A stretch of 64,000 nucleotides of DNA from Sporosarcina globispora. GTDB taxonomy: Bacteria; Bacillota; Bacilli; Bacillales; Cytobacillaceae. The position numbers and the translations under genes are program-made. Position 1 is the stretch's first letter. Every line of letters begins with the position of its first letter. The stretch is taken from NCBI RefSeq assembly GCF_001274725.1, contig NZ_LGUF01000007.1, forward strand, positions 2,674,504 to 2,738,503. Direction: 5' to 3'. Under the pieces are notes generated by a model that worked only from the letters and a program-made list of their open reading frames with translations, was not told the DNA's origin and ran no database searches. This document shows, piece by piece, positions 53,444 through 61,816 of this stretch.

Positions 53444-53477
53444 TAAACCTGCCCTAAATACATTGGGCAGGTTTATT
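53444..53477 (+). terminator. Intrinsic terminator after the lipoprotein
   Basis: AAACCTGCCC pairs with GGGCAGGTTT across TAAATACATT, followed by ATTT. Confidence 0.85.
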
Positions 53478-53485
53478 TCAGCATG

Positions 53486-54235
53486 TTAGGTCCCCAGCAC
53501 TTTTTGCCCTTGCGGCTGAGTGTTAAATGGATTAGGTTCTAATGTAATCCCAATATCTTCAAACGAATATTCTGGAGGCAGGCGGTAGGTGATAAGTCCG
53601 CTCCCGTTCTGATCAGGTATCAAAGTGCCAGCACTTTGCCGGTTTCCGTTTTTTAACAGCCATACTTGGTAAACCTCATTACCCTTTGTAATAGGCATAT
53701 TATTCAAAGCAATGACAAGATTTGTTTCCGTACCTTCCTGAAGAAGGTATGCGCTGCCGGTAGCAGAAGCAGCAAAACTTTCCCCTGTTAAGGAATAAGT
53801 CGTAACAATTTGTGTCGGATCAGCAGCATTATTCTCTAATGCCTTAATCGTATCTTTCAAGTGAAGGCTGTTCCAATAAAACCCAATTAAACAAATAATT
53901 AAAATAGCTGTTACAGCAGTGGATATGGGTGAAAAATGCTTTTTGGCAACGGATAAAATTCGTTCTTTAAAGCTCATTGGTTCGGCTTCTTTTTTCTCTT
54001 CGTGTTTAAGAAATTTATTTTCTTCAAAGACAAAATCCATCACTTGTGACTTCAATGATTCCGGTACTTCTGTTTCTTCTACATCATAAGAAAGCATTTG
54101 CCATGTTTCTTGTATAGATTTCAGTTCCTGCTGGCATTTAGCGCATTTTAGCAGATGGTCTTCAAACTGTTTTTTATCTTGGTTTGTAAGTTCATTTATA
54201 ATAAATAAAGATAGATTATCACATTTATTCTCCAT
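53486..54235 (-). CDS. Anti-sigma factor (zinc-finger N-terminus, RskA-type C-terminus)
   Basis: A 249-aa single-pass membrane protein. The N-terminal anti-sigma domain has HxxxCxxC (HLLKCAKC, about 27-34), a helix at about 95-115, then a C-terminal RskA extracytoplasmic domain (VYQVWLLKNGNRQSAGTLIP, YSFEDIGITLEP). It would hold the ECF sigma factor inactive until cleaved on an outside signal. Its start ATG 54235 overlaps the end of the sigma gene, with AGGAGG 8 bases upstream, indicating translational coupling. Confidence 0.9.
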   Translation of the reverse strand: MENKCDNLSLFIINELTNQDKKQFEDHLLKCAKCQQELKSIQETWQMLSYDVEETEVPESLKSQVMDFVFEENKFLKHEEKKEAEPMSFKERILSVAKKHFSPISTAVTAILIICLIGFYWNSLHLKDTIKALENNAADPTQIVTTYSLTGESFAASATGSAYLLQEGTETNLVIALNNMPITKGNEVYQVWLLKNGNRQSAGTLIPDQNGSGLITYRLPPEYSFEDIGITLEPNPFNTQPQGQKVLGT

Positions 54236-54809
54236 GCCGAACACCTCCTATTTTCCCGTTGAAATTATTCCGAAGCTTTTTTAAGGCTTGATGCAGGCGG
54301 CTTTTAATCGTACCCAGCGGCTTTTGTTCAAGTTCTGCAATTTCACTTAAGGAGTAGCCTTCCCAGTATAATAAGTTGATAAGGCGCTGCTGTGGTTCAG
54401 AGAGTTGTCGTTTTGCTTCTTGAATCTGCTGTTTTAGCAGATTTCTTGTAACTTGCTGCTCGACATCTTCAGATTGAAGACCTTGCATTTGCTGCCATTC
54501 TTCAAGCTCCAATTGGACCGTTCCTTTATATTTTTGTTCTTTACGGATGAGATCTATGGAAATGTTTCGAGTTATGGTGAGAAGCCAGTTCACAAACTGT
54601 CCCTGTGATGCATTATAGGTGCGTTTTGTCGTCCAAAGCCGAAGGAATACCTGCTGAACAATTTCTTTCGTTTTTTCAGTATCTCCCTTGGTTATTTTTA
54701 TGGAGAAGCTGTAAATAAGTTTTACATATCGGTCATACAGCTCTTCAAGTGCTGGCCGATGATTTTGAACAATTAATTCTATTAGTTCTTCATCTGACTT
54801 AGACTTCAT
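54225..54809 (-). CDS. ECF RNA polymerase sigma factor
   Basis: A 194-aa protein: region 2 (about 18-85; ALEELYDRYVKLIYSFSIKI, IVQQVFLRLW) and region 4 (about 130-185; QRLINLLYWEGYSLSEIAEL EQKPLGTIKSRL). Paired and overlapping with an RskA-type anti-sigma, so it responds to an extracytoplasmic stress. It lies behind the COG4315 lipoprotein gene, separated by a terminator. Confidence 0.92.
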   Translation of the reverse strand: MKSKSDEELIELIVQNHRPALEELYDRYVKLIYSFSIKITKGDTEKTKEIVQQVFLRLWTTKRTYNASQGQFVNWLLTITRNISIDLIRKEQKYKGTVQLELEEWQQMQGLQSEDVEQQVTRNLLKQQIQEAKRQLSEPQQRLINLLYWEGYSLSEIAELEQKPLGTIKSRLHQALKKLRNNFNGKIGGVRHGE

Positions 54810-54891
54810 TGACGGAAATCTCTCCCTTGTTAAACGATATTATTTAGTATAGATCTTAACATAGATTTGCGGAAAAATTTTGATAGGAGAG

Positions 54892-54922
54892 AAAAAAGAA
54901 CTGCCGATAAACCAGGCAGTTC
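54892..54922 (-). terminator. Terminator of the COG4315 lipoprotein gene
   Basis: GAACTGCC pairs with GGCAGTTC on the minus strand, followed by TTTTTT. Confidence 0.85.
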
Positions 54923-54937
54923 CTTCAGTAGCATGCA

Positions 54938-55447
54938 TTATTGTGCAAAAGTCGTTTCGCTGTTTACAATAAACCAAACATCTTTGACGCCTTGTCCCTT
55001 TACATCACCGGATGCTCCGTCCTTTACGAAGTAGTAAAGCGGATAGCCTTTGTAGGTCGTTTGTTTCTCACCAGTGTCAGCGCGAGTAATCGTTCCAAAG
55101 TCTTCTTTATTAAATCCTTCCGGAACGGCAAGGTTTTCAGAGTAGAAAGCAGGCCAGTTTTCTAGACATTCTCCACTGCAATTTGATGTATTTGGCTGAT
55201 CTTTTGCAAAGTAATAAAGTGCCATACCTTCAGCATCTGTAAGATATTTACCGATTTTTTCGTTTTCCATCAGTTGAAGTTCTGTGCCGGATTCTGCAAG
55301 ATCTTTTTCTGCTTCGTTGTTAACCTCTGTTGTTGTTTCCTGTGCTTGTTCCTTTGCATCTGTATTTTCTGTTTTTTCCTGAGAACTGCATCCTGCAAAA
55401 AGTATGCCTGCTAAAAGAATTGTGTAAAAATGAATTTTTGTTTTCAT
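54938..55447 (-). CDS. COG4315-type secreted-repeat lipoprotein
   Basis: A 169-aa protein. Signal peptide to Cys20 (ILFAGC), then a Glu/Thr-rich linker, then two copies of the repeat seen as GKYLTDAEGMALYYFAKDQP...CSGECLENWPAF and TTYKGYPLYYFVKDGASGDV. The CSGxC with ENWP is typical of this family, thought to bind a redox cofactor or metal. Often found near ECF sigma/RskA pairs, as here. GGAGGG lies before ATG 55447. Confidence 0.85.
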   Translation of the reverse strand: MKTKIHFYTILLAGILFAGCSSQEKTENTDAKEQAQETTTEVNNEAEKDLAESGTELQLMENEKIGKYLTDAEGMALYYFAKDQPNTSNCSGECLENWPAFYSENLAVPEGFNKEDFGTITRADTGEKQTTYKGYPLYYFVKDGASGDVKGQGVKDVWFIVNSETTFAQ

Positions 55448-55744
55448 GATTAATCCCTCCGTTATTTATTCTTATCAATTACAGGTAACGTAAGGAAGGC
55501 TGAAACGGTTTGTTATAAATTAAAATTTTTTTCAAATTTCTTCAATCATGGCTGAATCGGCAACCGCCAATCTGGTATTGATAAATGAAACAGTTCAATT
55601 CTGAATATATACATTAATAGGGGAATACTTGTCCTGCTAAAATGGCAGGAACAGTTAATCAAATCGATTTCTTAAGTGTCTGAATAATAAAAATGATTCT
55701 TCCAATTTGCTGCCCAGTGCGATATTATCCTTTTAAAAAGGATA
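55448..55744. other. Gap between the lipoprotein and the histidine kinase
   Basis: About 300 bases, A/T-rich. One small hairpin (GTCCTGC/GCAGGAAC at about 55630) is seen. No gene is convincing; it should hold the two divergent promoters. Confidence 0.5.
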
Positions 55745-55750
55745 ATGGCG

Positions 55751-57451
55751 ATGAGAAATAGGCTGAATAACAATAGCTTTAAATCATTAGTATTTTTAAA
55801 TATTCAAAGTAAGCTTCTATTTATGTTTCTGCTCGCAGCACTAATTCCCTTATTGGCTTTAGGAGCCATTTCATATTACCAGTCATCAAAAGTAGTTAAC
55901 GAACAGCTTAAAAATTACAATCACTTTGCCGGGGAGAAAATACAAAAAGAACTTGACCGCACATTTAACGACATGTTTTTCAGTGCCGCGGCGATCAAGC
56001 AATATATTGCTGATCAGACATCAGTTAAGCTTAGTTCTCAGGAACCGCAAACTTATATGGATTTTAAGGAAGAAAGTAATTTGGAGCGTTTATTGGAAAT
56101 CCATAAAAAAGGAAACATTAAAGGGATCTATTTAATCACTTCCTCAGGTTATTATTTTGGTGATTACAATATTGATATTAAATCCTTTAAGCAAAGAGAG
56201 ATATGGAAACAGGCACTTGAAAGCGGAAAAACGGAAGTTGCCGTCTATAAATCTGATCATTATAAATCAAATAATCCGGATAGATTAATCGGATTACTGA
56301 TGCCTTTAGATACATATGGAGTTTTAAATCATAGTTATCTTTTAATTGAGGCGGATGCAGATGAAATTTTTTCAATGGTAAATGTTCTGGAGGACGATCT
56401 GAAAGCACGCATATCTATTCAAAATGAAGCGGGGGATTACTTTTATTCAACCATTAGTAAAAGAAATGACCGTTCAAGTGATATCATTTGGAAGGAAACG
56501 ACTTTCACCAATAACTGGATCATCCAATTTAGAATTCCTCAGGATGAATTTTACAGGTCATCAGCAATCATTTTTCGTGTCGTCATGCTTGGAGCGGTTT
56601 TTGCACTATTGCTGGCGCTCGCTTTATCTTTTTTATTTTCCAGACAATTTTCCAGCAAGATTTTAAGATTGAAGCTTGCCATGGATGATGTGAGTAAAGG
56701 AAGCCTGGATTCAAAACCATCTATTGAGACAGAAGATGAGATAGGACAGCTAGGTTACCATTTTAATAGAATGTTATTTCAGATTAATCAGCTTGTTGAG
56801 GAAGTTAAAGAAAAAGAAGCGATTAAGCTTGAAGCTGAAATGAAAGCAGTGCACTATCAAATCAATCCCCATTTGCTTTTTAACACTTTAAATATCATTC
56901 AGTGGAAAGCAAGGCTCGACGGAAACCCGGAAATTAGCAAAATGCTGACTCATCTAATTATGGTATTAGAAGGAAATCTTAATTTTGATATTGGTCTTGT
57001 TCCCTTAGAAGATGAATTGAAAGCGCTTAAACACTATCTTGCTATACAAGAATTAAGGTATGGGGCACATTTCACCTTTCAGACTGAGATGGAAAGCGGA
57101 TTAGGAGACGCTTTGATTCCCAGAATGACTCTTCAGCCGATGATTGAAAATATCTTTTTTCATGCTTTTGAAGATGGAACAGGTGAGATCTCTCTTAATG
57201 TGCTAGAGAAACAATCCAGTTTCCAGCTGATTTTAAAGGATAATGGAAAAGGAATTCACCAGGAAAAGCTAGATTCCTTGTTTAAGAAACCTCCTTCTTT
57301 AAAAAAAGGAGGAATTGGTTTAGATAATATTTACCAAAAGTTCAGATTTCACTTTGGTAAGCATTTTCTGATAGAAGCAGATTCTGAAATAGGAAAAGGA
57401 ACGGCAATCTCGATATATTGGCCAAAAAGGTGGGTTAAGAATGACAGATAA
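55751..57451 (+). CDS. Sensor histidine kinase, YesM/LytS type
   Basis: A 566-aa protein: helix near 18-38, a large extracytoplasmic sensor domain, second helix (about 275-300), HAMP-like linker, His-kinase motif YQINPHLLFNTLN with the phosphorylated His, and a C-terminal ATPase domain (DNGKGI, GGIGLDNIYQKF). It phosphorylates the YesN-type regulator that follows, overlapping by 11 bases. A sugar-uptake operon downstream suggests it senses an oligosaccharide. ATG 55751 is 8 bases after AAGGAT. Confidence 0.88.
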   Translation: MRNRLNNNSFKSLVFLNIQSKLLFMFLLAALIPLLALGAISYYQSSKVVNEQLKNYNHFAGEKIQKELDRTFNDMFFSAAAIKQYIADQTSVKLSSQEPQTYMDFKEESNLERLLEIHKKGNIKGIYLITSSGYYFGDYNIDIKSFKQREIWKQALESGKTEVAVYKSDHYKSNNPDRLIGLLMPLDTYGVLNHSYLLIEADADEIFSMVNVLEDDLKARISIQNEAGDYFYSTISKRNDRSSDIIWKETTFTNNWIIQFRIPQDEFYRSSAIIFRVVMLGAVFALLLALALSFLFSRQFSSKILRLKLAMDDVSKGSLDSKPSIETEDEIGQLGYHFNRMLFQINQLVEEVKEKEAIKLEAEMKAVHYQINPHLLFNTLNIIQWKARLDGNPEISKMLTHLIMVLEGNLNFDIGLVPLEDELKALKHYLAIQELRYGAHFTFQTEMESGLGDALIPRMTLQPMIENIFFHAFEDGTGEISLNVLEKQSSFQLILKDNGKGIHQEKLDSLFKKPPSLKKGGIGLDNIYQKFRFHFGKHFLIEADSEIGKGTAISIYWPKRWVKNDR

Positions 57452-58595
57452 CACACGTGAGTTAAAGGTCTTGCTCGTCGATGATGATACGATTGTCCGC
57501 AAGGGCCTAAAGGCAACAGTTGATTGGGACAAATATGGAATGAGAGTCGCAGCGGAAGCTCCTAATGGAAAACGAGGCTGGGAAGAGTTTTTAAAGCATG
57601 AGCCTGAAATTGTGATTACAGATATTGTGATGCCAGAGGAAAATGGCCTTGATTTAGCTAGAAAAATTAAAGCTGAATTTCCTCAAACAAAAATTTTGCT
57701 GCTAAGCTGTCATAAGGACTTTGAATTTGCACAGCAAGGACTTAAATTAGGGGCATCAGGCTATTTATTGAAAACAGCTTTTGAAGATGAAGAACTGGAC
57801 CATTTTCTCTCCGTTTTTAAGAAGGAAATAAGGGGACAAGTTCCCGAGCAAATTCCCAGTGTTCAAAAGAAGTTATTGTTATGGCTTCAGGGAGATATTG
57901 AAGAGAAAGAGTTTCTTTTAGAAGCTGAAATCTACCTTAAGAAAGAATGGAAATGGTTAAATTCTCCGTTTTATGTATATATTCTCGATAAGACAGCTAA
58001 TCCTCTTGATTTTCCGGTTAAGTCGTCCAATAATCTTTACTTGACGCTACCGGGAGAGCGAATCGTTTTCTTTATTGAGGCAGAATATCAAATCCGTCTT
58101 CTTAGTTATTTATCTGATAAAAACAAAGCTGAATTTTTCAATAATTGGAAGTATGCTGGGCCTTTTTGCGGGAAAGAGGAATGGATGGCTTCCATTCGGG
58201 CAATAAGTAATGTGCAGCACCTTCAGGGGAATTGCAGAGAGTATCCAAAGATAATACTATATGCAATAGACTATATCGTTAAACATTTATCCACACCACT
58301 ATCAGTAACAGATATAGCTGCAGATGCAGGCGTAAGCAGAAGCTATTTGAGTACTCTGTTTAAGAGAAAAACAGGATTGGGCATTCAATCATTTATTAAC
58401 AGCAAGAGGGTAGTTATGTCAAAAAGGCTTTTAAGTTCTTCCCCGTTAACAATCCAGGAAATTGCCGATTTGACTGGAATACACGATGCAAAATATTTCA
58501 GTAAATGGTTCAAGCGCTTTTGCGGAATTACACCCTCTGAATTTCGAATGAAACAAAAAGACGAAAATCACCAAACAAAAAAATCCCTCCGTTAA
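57441..58595 (+). CDS. Response regulator, YesN/AraC type
   Basis: A 384-aa protein: receiver domain (about 8-125; VLLVDDDTIVRKGL, phospho-Asp in VITDIVMPEENG), a middle region, and a C-terminal AraC double HTH (about 275-375; SVTDIAADAGVSRSYLSTLF, LTIQEIADLTGIHDAKYFSK). It activates the ABC transporter genes that follow, by analogy with YesMN-type systems. Confidence 0.9.
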   Translation: MTDNTRELKVLLVDDDTIVRKGLKATVDWDKYGMRVAAEAPNGKRGWEEFLKHEPEIVITDIVMPEENGLDLARKIKAEFPQTKILLLSCHKDFEFAQQGLKLGASGYLLKTAFEDEELDHFLSVFKKEIRGQVPEQIPSVQKKLLLWLQGDIEEKEFLLEAEIYLKKEWKWLNSPFYVYILDKTANPLDFPVKSSNNLYLTLPGERIVFFIEAEYQIRLLSYLSDKNKAEFFNNWKYAGPFCGKEEWMASIRAISNVQHLQGNCREYPKIILYAIDYIVKHLSTPLSVTDIAADAGVSRSYLSTLFKRKTGLGIQSFINSKRVVMSKRLLSSSPLTIQEIADLTGIHDAKYFSKWFKRFCGITPSEFRMKQKDENHQTKKSLR

Positions 58596-58632
58596 ACAAA
58601 AATACACAAATGAAGAAACAAATTGCTGTTTT

Positions 58633-58668
58633 TAACCGCTTTCAGAAAAGTTACAATGAAAGCGGTTA
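58633..58668 (+). promoter_or_regulatory. 12-bp inverted repeat with cre-like arms, terminator-like tail
   Basis: TAACCGCTTTCA and TGAAAGCGGTTA are perfect complementary arms 12 bases apart, followed by TATTTTTT. Each arm also resembles a cre site (TGAAAGCGGTTATA, one mismatch). It could end the two-component transcript, bind CcpA, or both. Confidence 0.65.
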
Positions 58669-58708
58669 TATTTTTTGAAAATTTCGATACTTAAAAGGAG
58701 GAAGGTCA

Positions 58709-59968
58709 ATGAAACAGAGTAAGTGGTGGAATGTTTTAATCATTTTAACAGTTATATGGATGACTGCAGCCTGCAGCTCCAATACAACCTCAAGTGATGT
58801 AAAAGAAAAAGACGGGAAAACGGTTCTTCGTTTTGCAACTTGGGACTCAGGTGAAACATTAAAAATTCAGCAGGATATTGCAAAAGAATTTGAAAAAGAC
58901 AACCCCAATGTAAAAGTACAAGTGGAAGCGTATGGTGACGGGTTTGATCAAAAGCTTGCTGCTTCGTTTGGAGCAAAGAATCCTCCAGATGTTATGTATA
59001 TGTGGGATTTTTCCACTTACCACCAATCTTTAGAGCCTTTGGATACTTTTGTGGACAAGGATTCTTCTATTAAAATGGATGATTTTTATGAAGGATTGTT
59101 CAATTACTCCAGTGTGGACGGGGAATTGTACGGGATGCCAGCTGGTTTTACCACCATGGTTGTCTATTATAATAAAAAATTATTTGATCAACATAACATT
59201 TCATACCCTAAAGAAGGCTGGACATGGGATGAGTTTAAGGGAATTGCCAAAAAACTGACAGATAAAAGCAAAAAGCAATATGGGTTTGGGGTTACAGCAG
59301 AGCCTGATACTTATGATTTGCAAGGGACGGTTTGGAGCAATGGCGGAAGCTTTGTAAGTGAAGATGGGAAGAAAATTGATGGGTATATGAACAGCCCTGA
59401 AACAATCGAAGCGATCCAAATATATGGCGATATGGTGAAAGAGGGCACAGCGGTTTTGACTGGAGGCAAAAATCAGCAGAGCGGAACGGATATTTTTAAA
59501 GCCGGGAAGCTAGGAATGTATATAAGCGGCATTTGGCCGCTCGAAGGATTCAAAGAGGCTGGCATTGATGTAGGCACAGTGGCAATGCCTGCGTTTGGAA
59601 GCAAGCCTGTTAAAGGTTTAATTGCTTCATCGGCAGTATCAATCGCAAAAGATTCAAAAGAGAAGGATTTGGCTTGGGAATTTGTAAAGTTTTATTCTTC
59701 TGAAAAAGCCATCCAGATGAGGACAGCAGACTTACCAGTACGCAAGAGCGTTGTGGAAGCAAATAATACTGCAGAAGATGAGTTGTACAAGCCTTTTTAT
59801 ATGATGCTTGAGAATTCATCCAATACACCTGCTTTTCTTTTGAACTCCAACTGGAATGAAATTAACCGAAATTTATCGGCTGCTATAAATGCGGTAATGC
59901 TTGGCCAGGATGCAGATGAACTATTAAATAAAGCAGTCGAGGATTCTGAAAAATATGTAGGCCAATAG
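58709..59968 (+). CDS. Sugar ABC transporter substrate-binding lipoprotein
   Basis: A 419-aa family-1 extracellular binding protein. The signal peptide ends at Cys22 (MTAAC). The rest has the expected beta-strand start (VLRFATWDSGETLKIQ) and binding domain (GMPAGFTTMVVYYNKKLFDQ). It delivers a sugar to the two permeases that follow. No ATPase gene lies in the cluster, so a shared MsmX-type ATPase is likely. AAGGAGG lies before ATG. Confidence 0.92.
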   Translation: MKQSKWWNVLIILTVIWMTAACSSNTTSSDVKEKDGKTVLRFATWDSGETLKIQQDIAKEFEKDNPNVKVQVEAYGDGFDQKLAASFGAKNPPDVMYMWDFSTYHQSLEPLDTFVDKDSSIKMDDFYEGLFNYSSVDGELYGMPAGFTTMVVYYNKKLFDQHNISYPKEGWTWDEFKGIAKKLTDKSKKQYGFGVTAEPDTYDLQGTVWSNGGSFVSEDGKKIDGYMNSPETIEAIQIYGDMVKEGTAVLTGGKNQQSGTDIFKAGKLGMYISGIWPLEGFKEAGIDVGTVAMPAFGSKPVKGLIASSAVSIAKDSKEKDLAWEFVKFYSSEKAIQMRTADLPVRKSVVEANNTAEDELYKPFYMMLENSSNTPAFLLNSNWNEINRNLSAAINAVMLGQDADELLNKAVEDSEKYVGQ

Positions 59969-59982
59969 CTTGGAGGGGTATC

Positions 59983-60927
59983 ATGAAGCATGATTTAATC
60001 GTCAGCACAGAAAATATTTCCGTACAGACCAAAAGAAAAATAAATTGGGGCAGACTTGCCCCTTATATTTTCATATCGCCCTGGATTATTGGTTTTTTGT
60101 TATTTACATTGGGGCCGCTTTTATTTTCACTTTTTATAAGTTTTTTTGATTGGCCAATCGTAGGAGAGAAAACATTTGTTGGTTTTTCAAATTATGCCAC
60201 GATGTTTACGGATGACCCCCTTTTCTGGCATTCCCTTTGGGTGACAGTAAAATTTGCCATGCTGTTTGTTCCGCTTAATATTATCATCTCTTTATTCCTG
60301 GCGATTCTTCTTAATAAAAAGCTGAAAGCAAGCTCATTGTTCAGAACTTTTTTTTACGTTCCCTCTGTAATTTCCGGTGTTGCTTTAGCGATGATTTGGG
60401 GATGGGTATATAACGGGGAATACGGAATTTTAAATTACTTTCTTTCGTTAGCCGGAATTGAGGGGCCGGATTGGCTTAATAACCAAAGATGGGCACTGCT
60501 GGCAATGGTTATTGCGAGTTTGTGGGGGCAAGGTACGATGATGCTGATATTCCTGGCCGGTCTGAAAAATATCCCCAAGGATTTGTATGAAGCAGCTGAA
60601 ATAGATGGAGCCGGAAAAGTATATTGCTTCTTTAAAATAACGTTGCCTCTGCTAACACCAACTTTGTTATTTAATCTCATTACCACCATCATCAGTGCTT
60701 TTCAGCAATTGACGCTTGCCTTGGTTCTGACAGGGGGAGGGCCGCTTGGTTCCACATATTTCTACGCAATGTATGTCTATGAAAATGCTTTTAAATACTT
60801 TAAAATGGGCTATTCATCAGCTAACGCATGGATTATGTTCCTAATTGTTCTGTTTTTGACCATGCTGGTTTTTAAATCTTCTTCCGTTTGGGTTTATTAT
60901 GAAAATGAAGTCAAGAATTCAAAGTAA
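59983..60927 (+). CDS. Sugar ABC transporter permease (MalF/UgpA type)
   Basis: A 314-aa protein with six helices; the EAA loop is seen as LYEAAEIDGAGKVYCFFKIT LPLL (about 203-226). It forms the membrane channel with the next gene product. ATG 59983 follows GGAGGGG. Confidence 0.92.
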   Translation: MKHDLIVSTENISVQTKRKINWGRLAPYIFISPWIIGFLLFTLGPLLFSLFISFFDWPIVGEKTFVGFSNYATMFTDDPLFWHSLWVTVKFAMLFVPLNIIISLFLAILLNKKLKASSLFRTFFYVPSVISGVALAMIWGWVYNGEYGILNYFLSLAGIEGPDWLNNQRWALLAMVIASLWGQGTMMLIFLAGLKNIPKDLYEAAEIDGAGKVYCFFKITLPLLTPTLLFNLITTIISAFQQLTLALVLTGGGPLGSTYFYAMYVYENAFKYFKMGYSSANAWIMFLIVLFLTMLVFKSSSVWVYYENEVKNSK

Positions 60928-60945
60928 TGAAAAGAGGTGATTCTT

Positions 60946-61773
60946 TTGAAAAGCAAGCGATTAATCCGCAGTGGAACTTTATATATCGTTTTAGTATTTT
61001 TATCCCTGCTGTTTTTGGCGCCTTTTTTCTGGATGGTAACAACAGCTTTAAAGTCTCCTGATGAATTATATATGTTTCCTCCAAAATGGTTTCCATCCTC
61101 CTGGCAATTTGAGAACTTTGGCAAGGCCTGGAACAGCCAGCCTTTTAACACTTTTTTAATGAATAGTGTGATCGTGACGTTTTTAACAACACTAGGACAA
61201 ATTGTGTCATCCACATTAATTGCCTATGGATTTGCCAGATTTAAATTTAAAGGCCGGGATTTTTTATTCATGGTTCTATTGGCTACTATGATGATTCCAT
61301 GGGAAGTAACGATGATCCCGCAATATATGGAATTTAATTATTTTGGGTGGATCAACACCTTAAAGCCGCTGATAGTGCCAGCTTGGTTTGGTGCCCCATT
61401 TTACATCTTTCTGCTGCGTCAGTTCATTATGTCTATTCCTAAAGAACTTGATGAGGCAGCAAGGATGGACGGTGCGAATTCTTTCCAAATTTATTATCGA
61501 ATTCATTTGCCTCTAATGTGGCCAATTATCGTACTTATTGGAGTCTTTAACTTTTTATCAAGCTGGAATGATTACCTTGGACCGCTAATCTTCCTGAATG
61601 ATCAAAGCAAATATACCTTAACACTGGGTCTAGCTCAATTTAATGGAATGTATGATGTAAATATGGAAGGAATCATGGCAGTAACATTCCTGATTAGCTT
61701 GCCCCCGCTTATTTTATTTTTCTTTGCCCAAAAATATATTGTCAATGGTGTATCATCAACTGGTTTTAAATAA
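60946..61773 (+). CDS. Sugar ABC transporter permease (MalG/UgpE type)
   Basis: A 275-aa protein with six helices; EAA loop PKELDEAARMDGANSFQIYY RIHLPLM (about 165-190). TTG 60946 is preferred, since AGAGGTG lies 6 bases upstream; a GTG at 60937 sits on the ribosome site. Confidence 0.92.
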   Translation: MKSKRLIRSGTLYIVLVFLSLLFLAPFFWMVTTALKSPDELYMFPPKWFPSSWQFENFGKAWNSQPFNTFLMNSVIVTFLTTLGQIVSSTLIAYGFARFKFKGRDFLFMVLLATMMIPWEVTMIPQYMEFNYFGWINTLKPLIVPAWFGAPFYIFLLRQFIMSIPKELDEAARMDGANSFQIYYRIHLPLMWPIIVLIGVFNFLSSWNDYLGPLIFLNDQSKYTLTLGLAQFNGMYDVNMEGIMAVTFLISLPPLILFFFAQKYIVNGVSSTGFK

Positions 61774-61816
61774 TTGAAATGAATTCTCCATTCTGGTTTT
61801 TTCGGAGGGAAATTAA

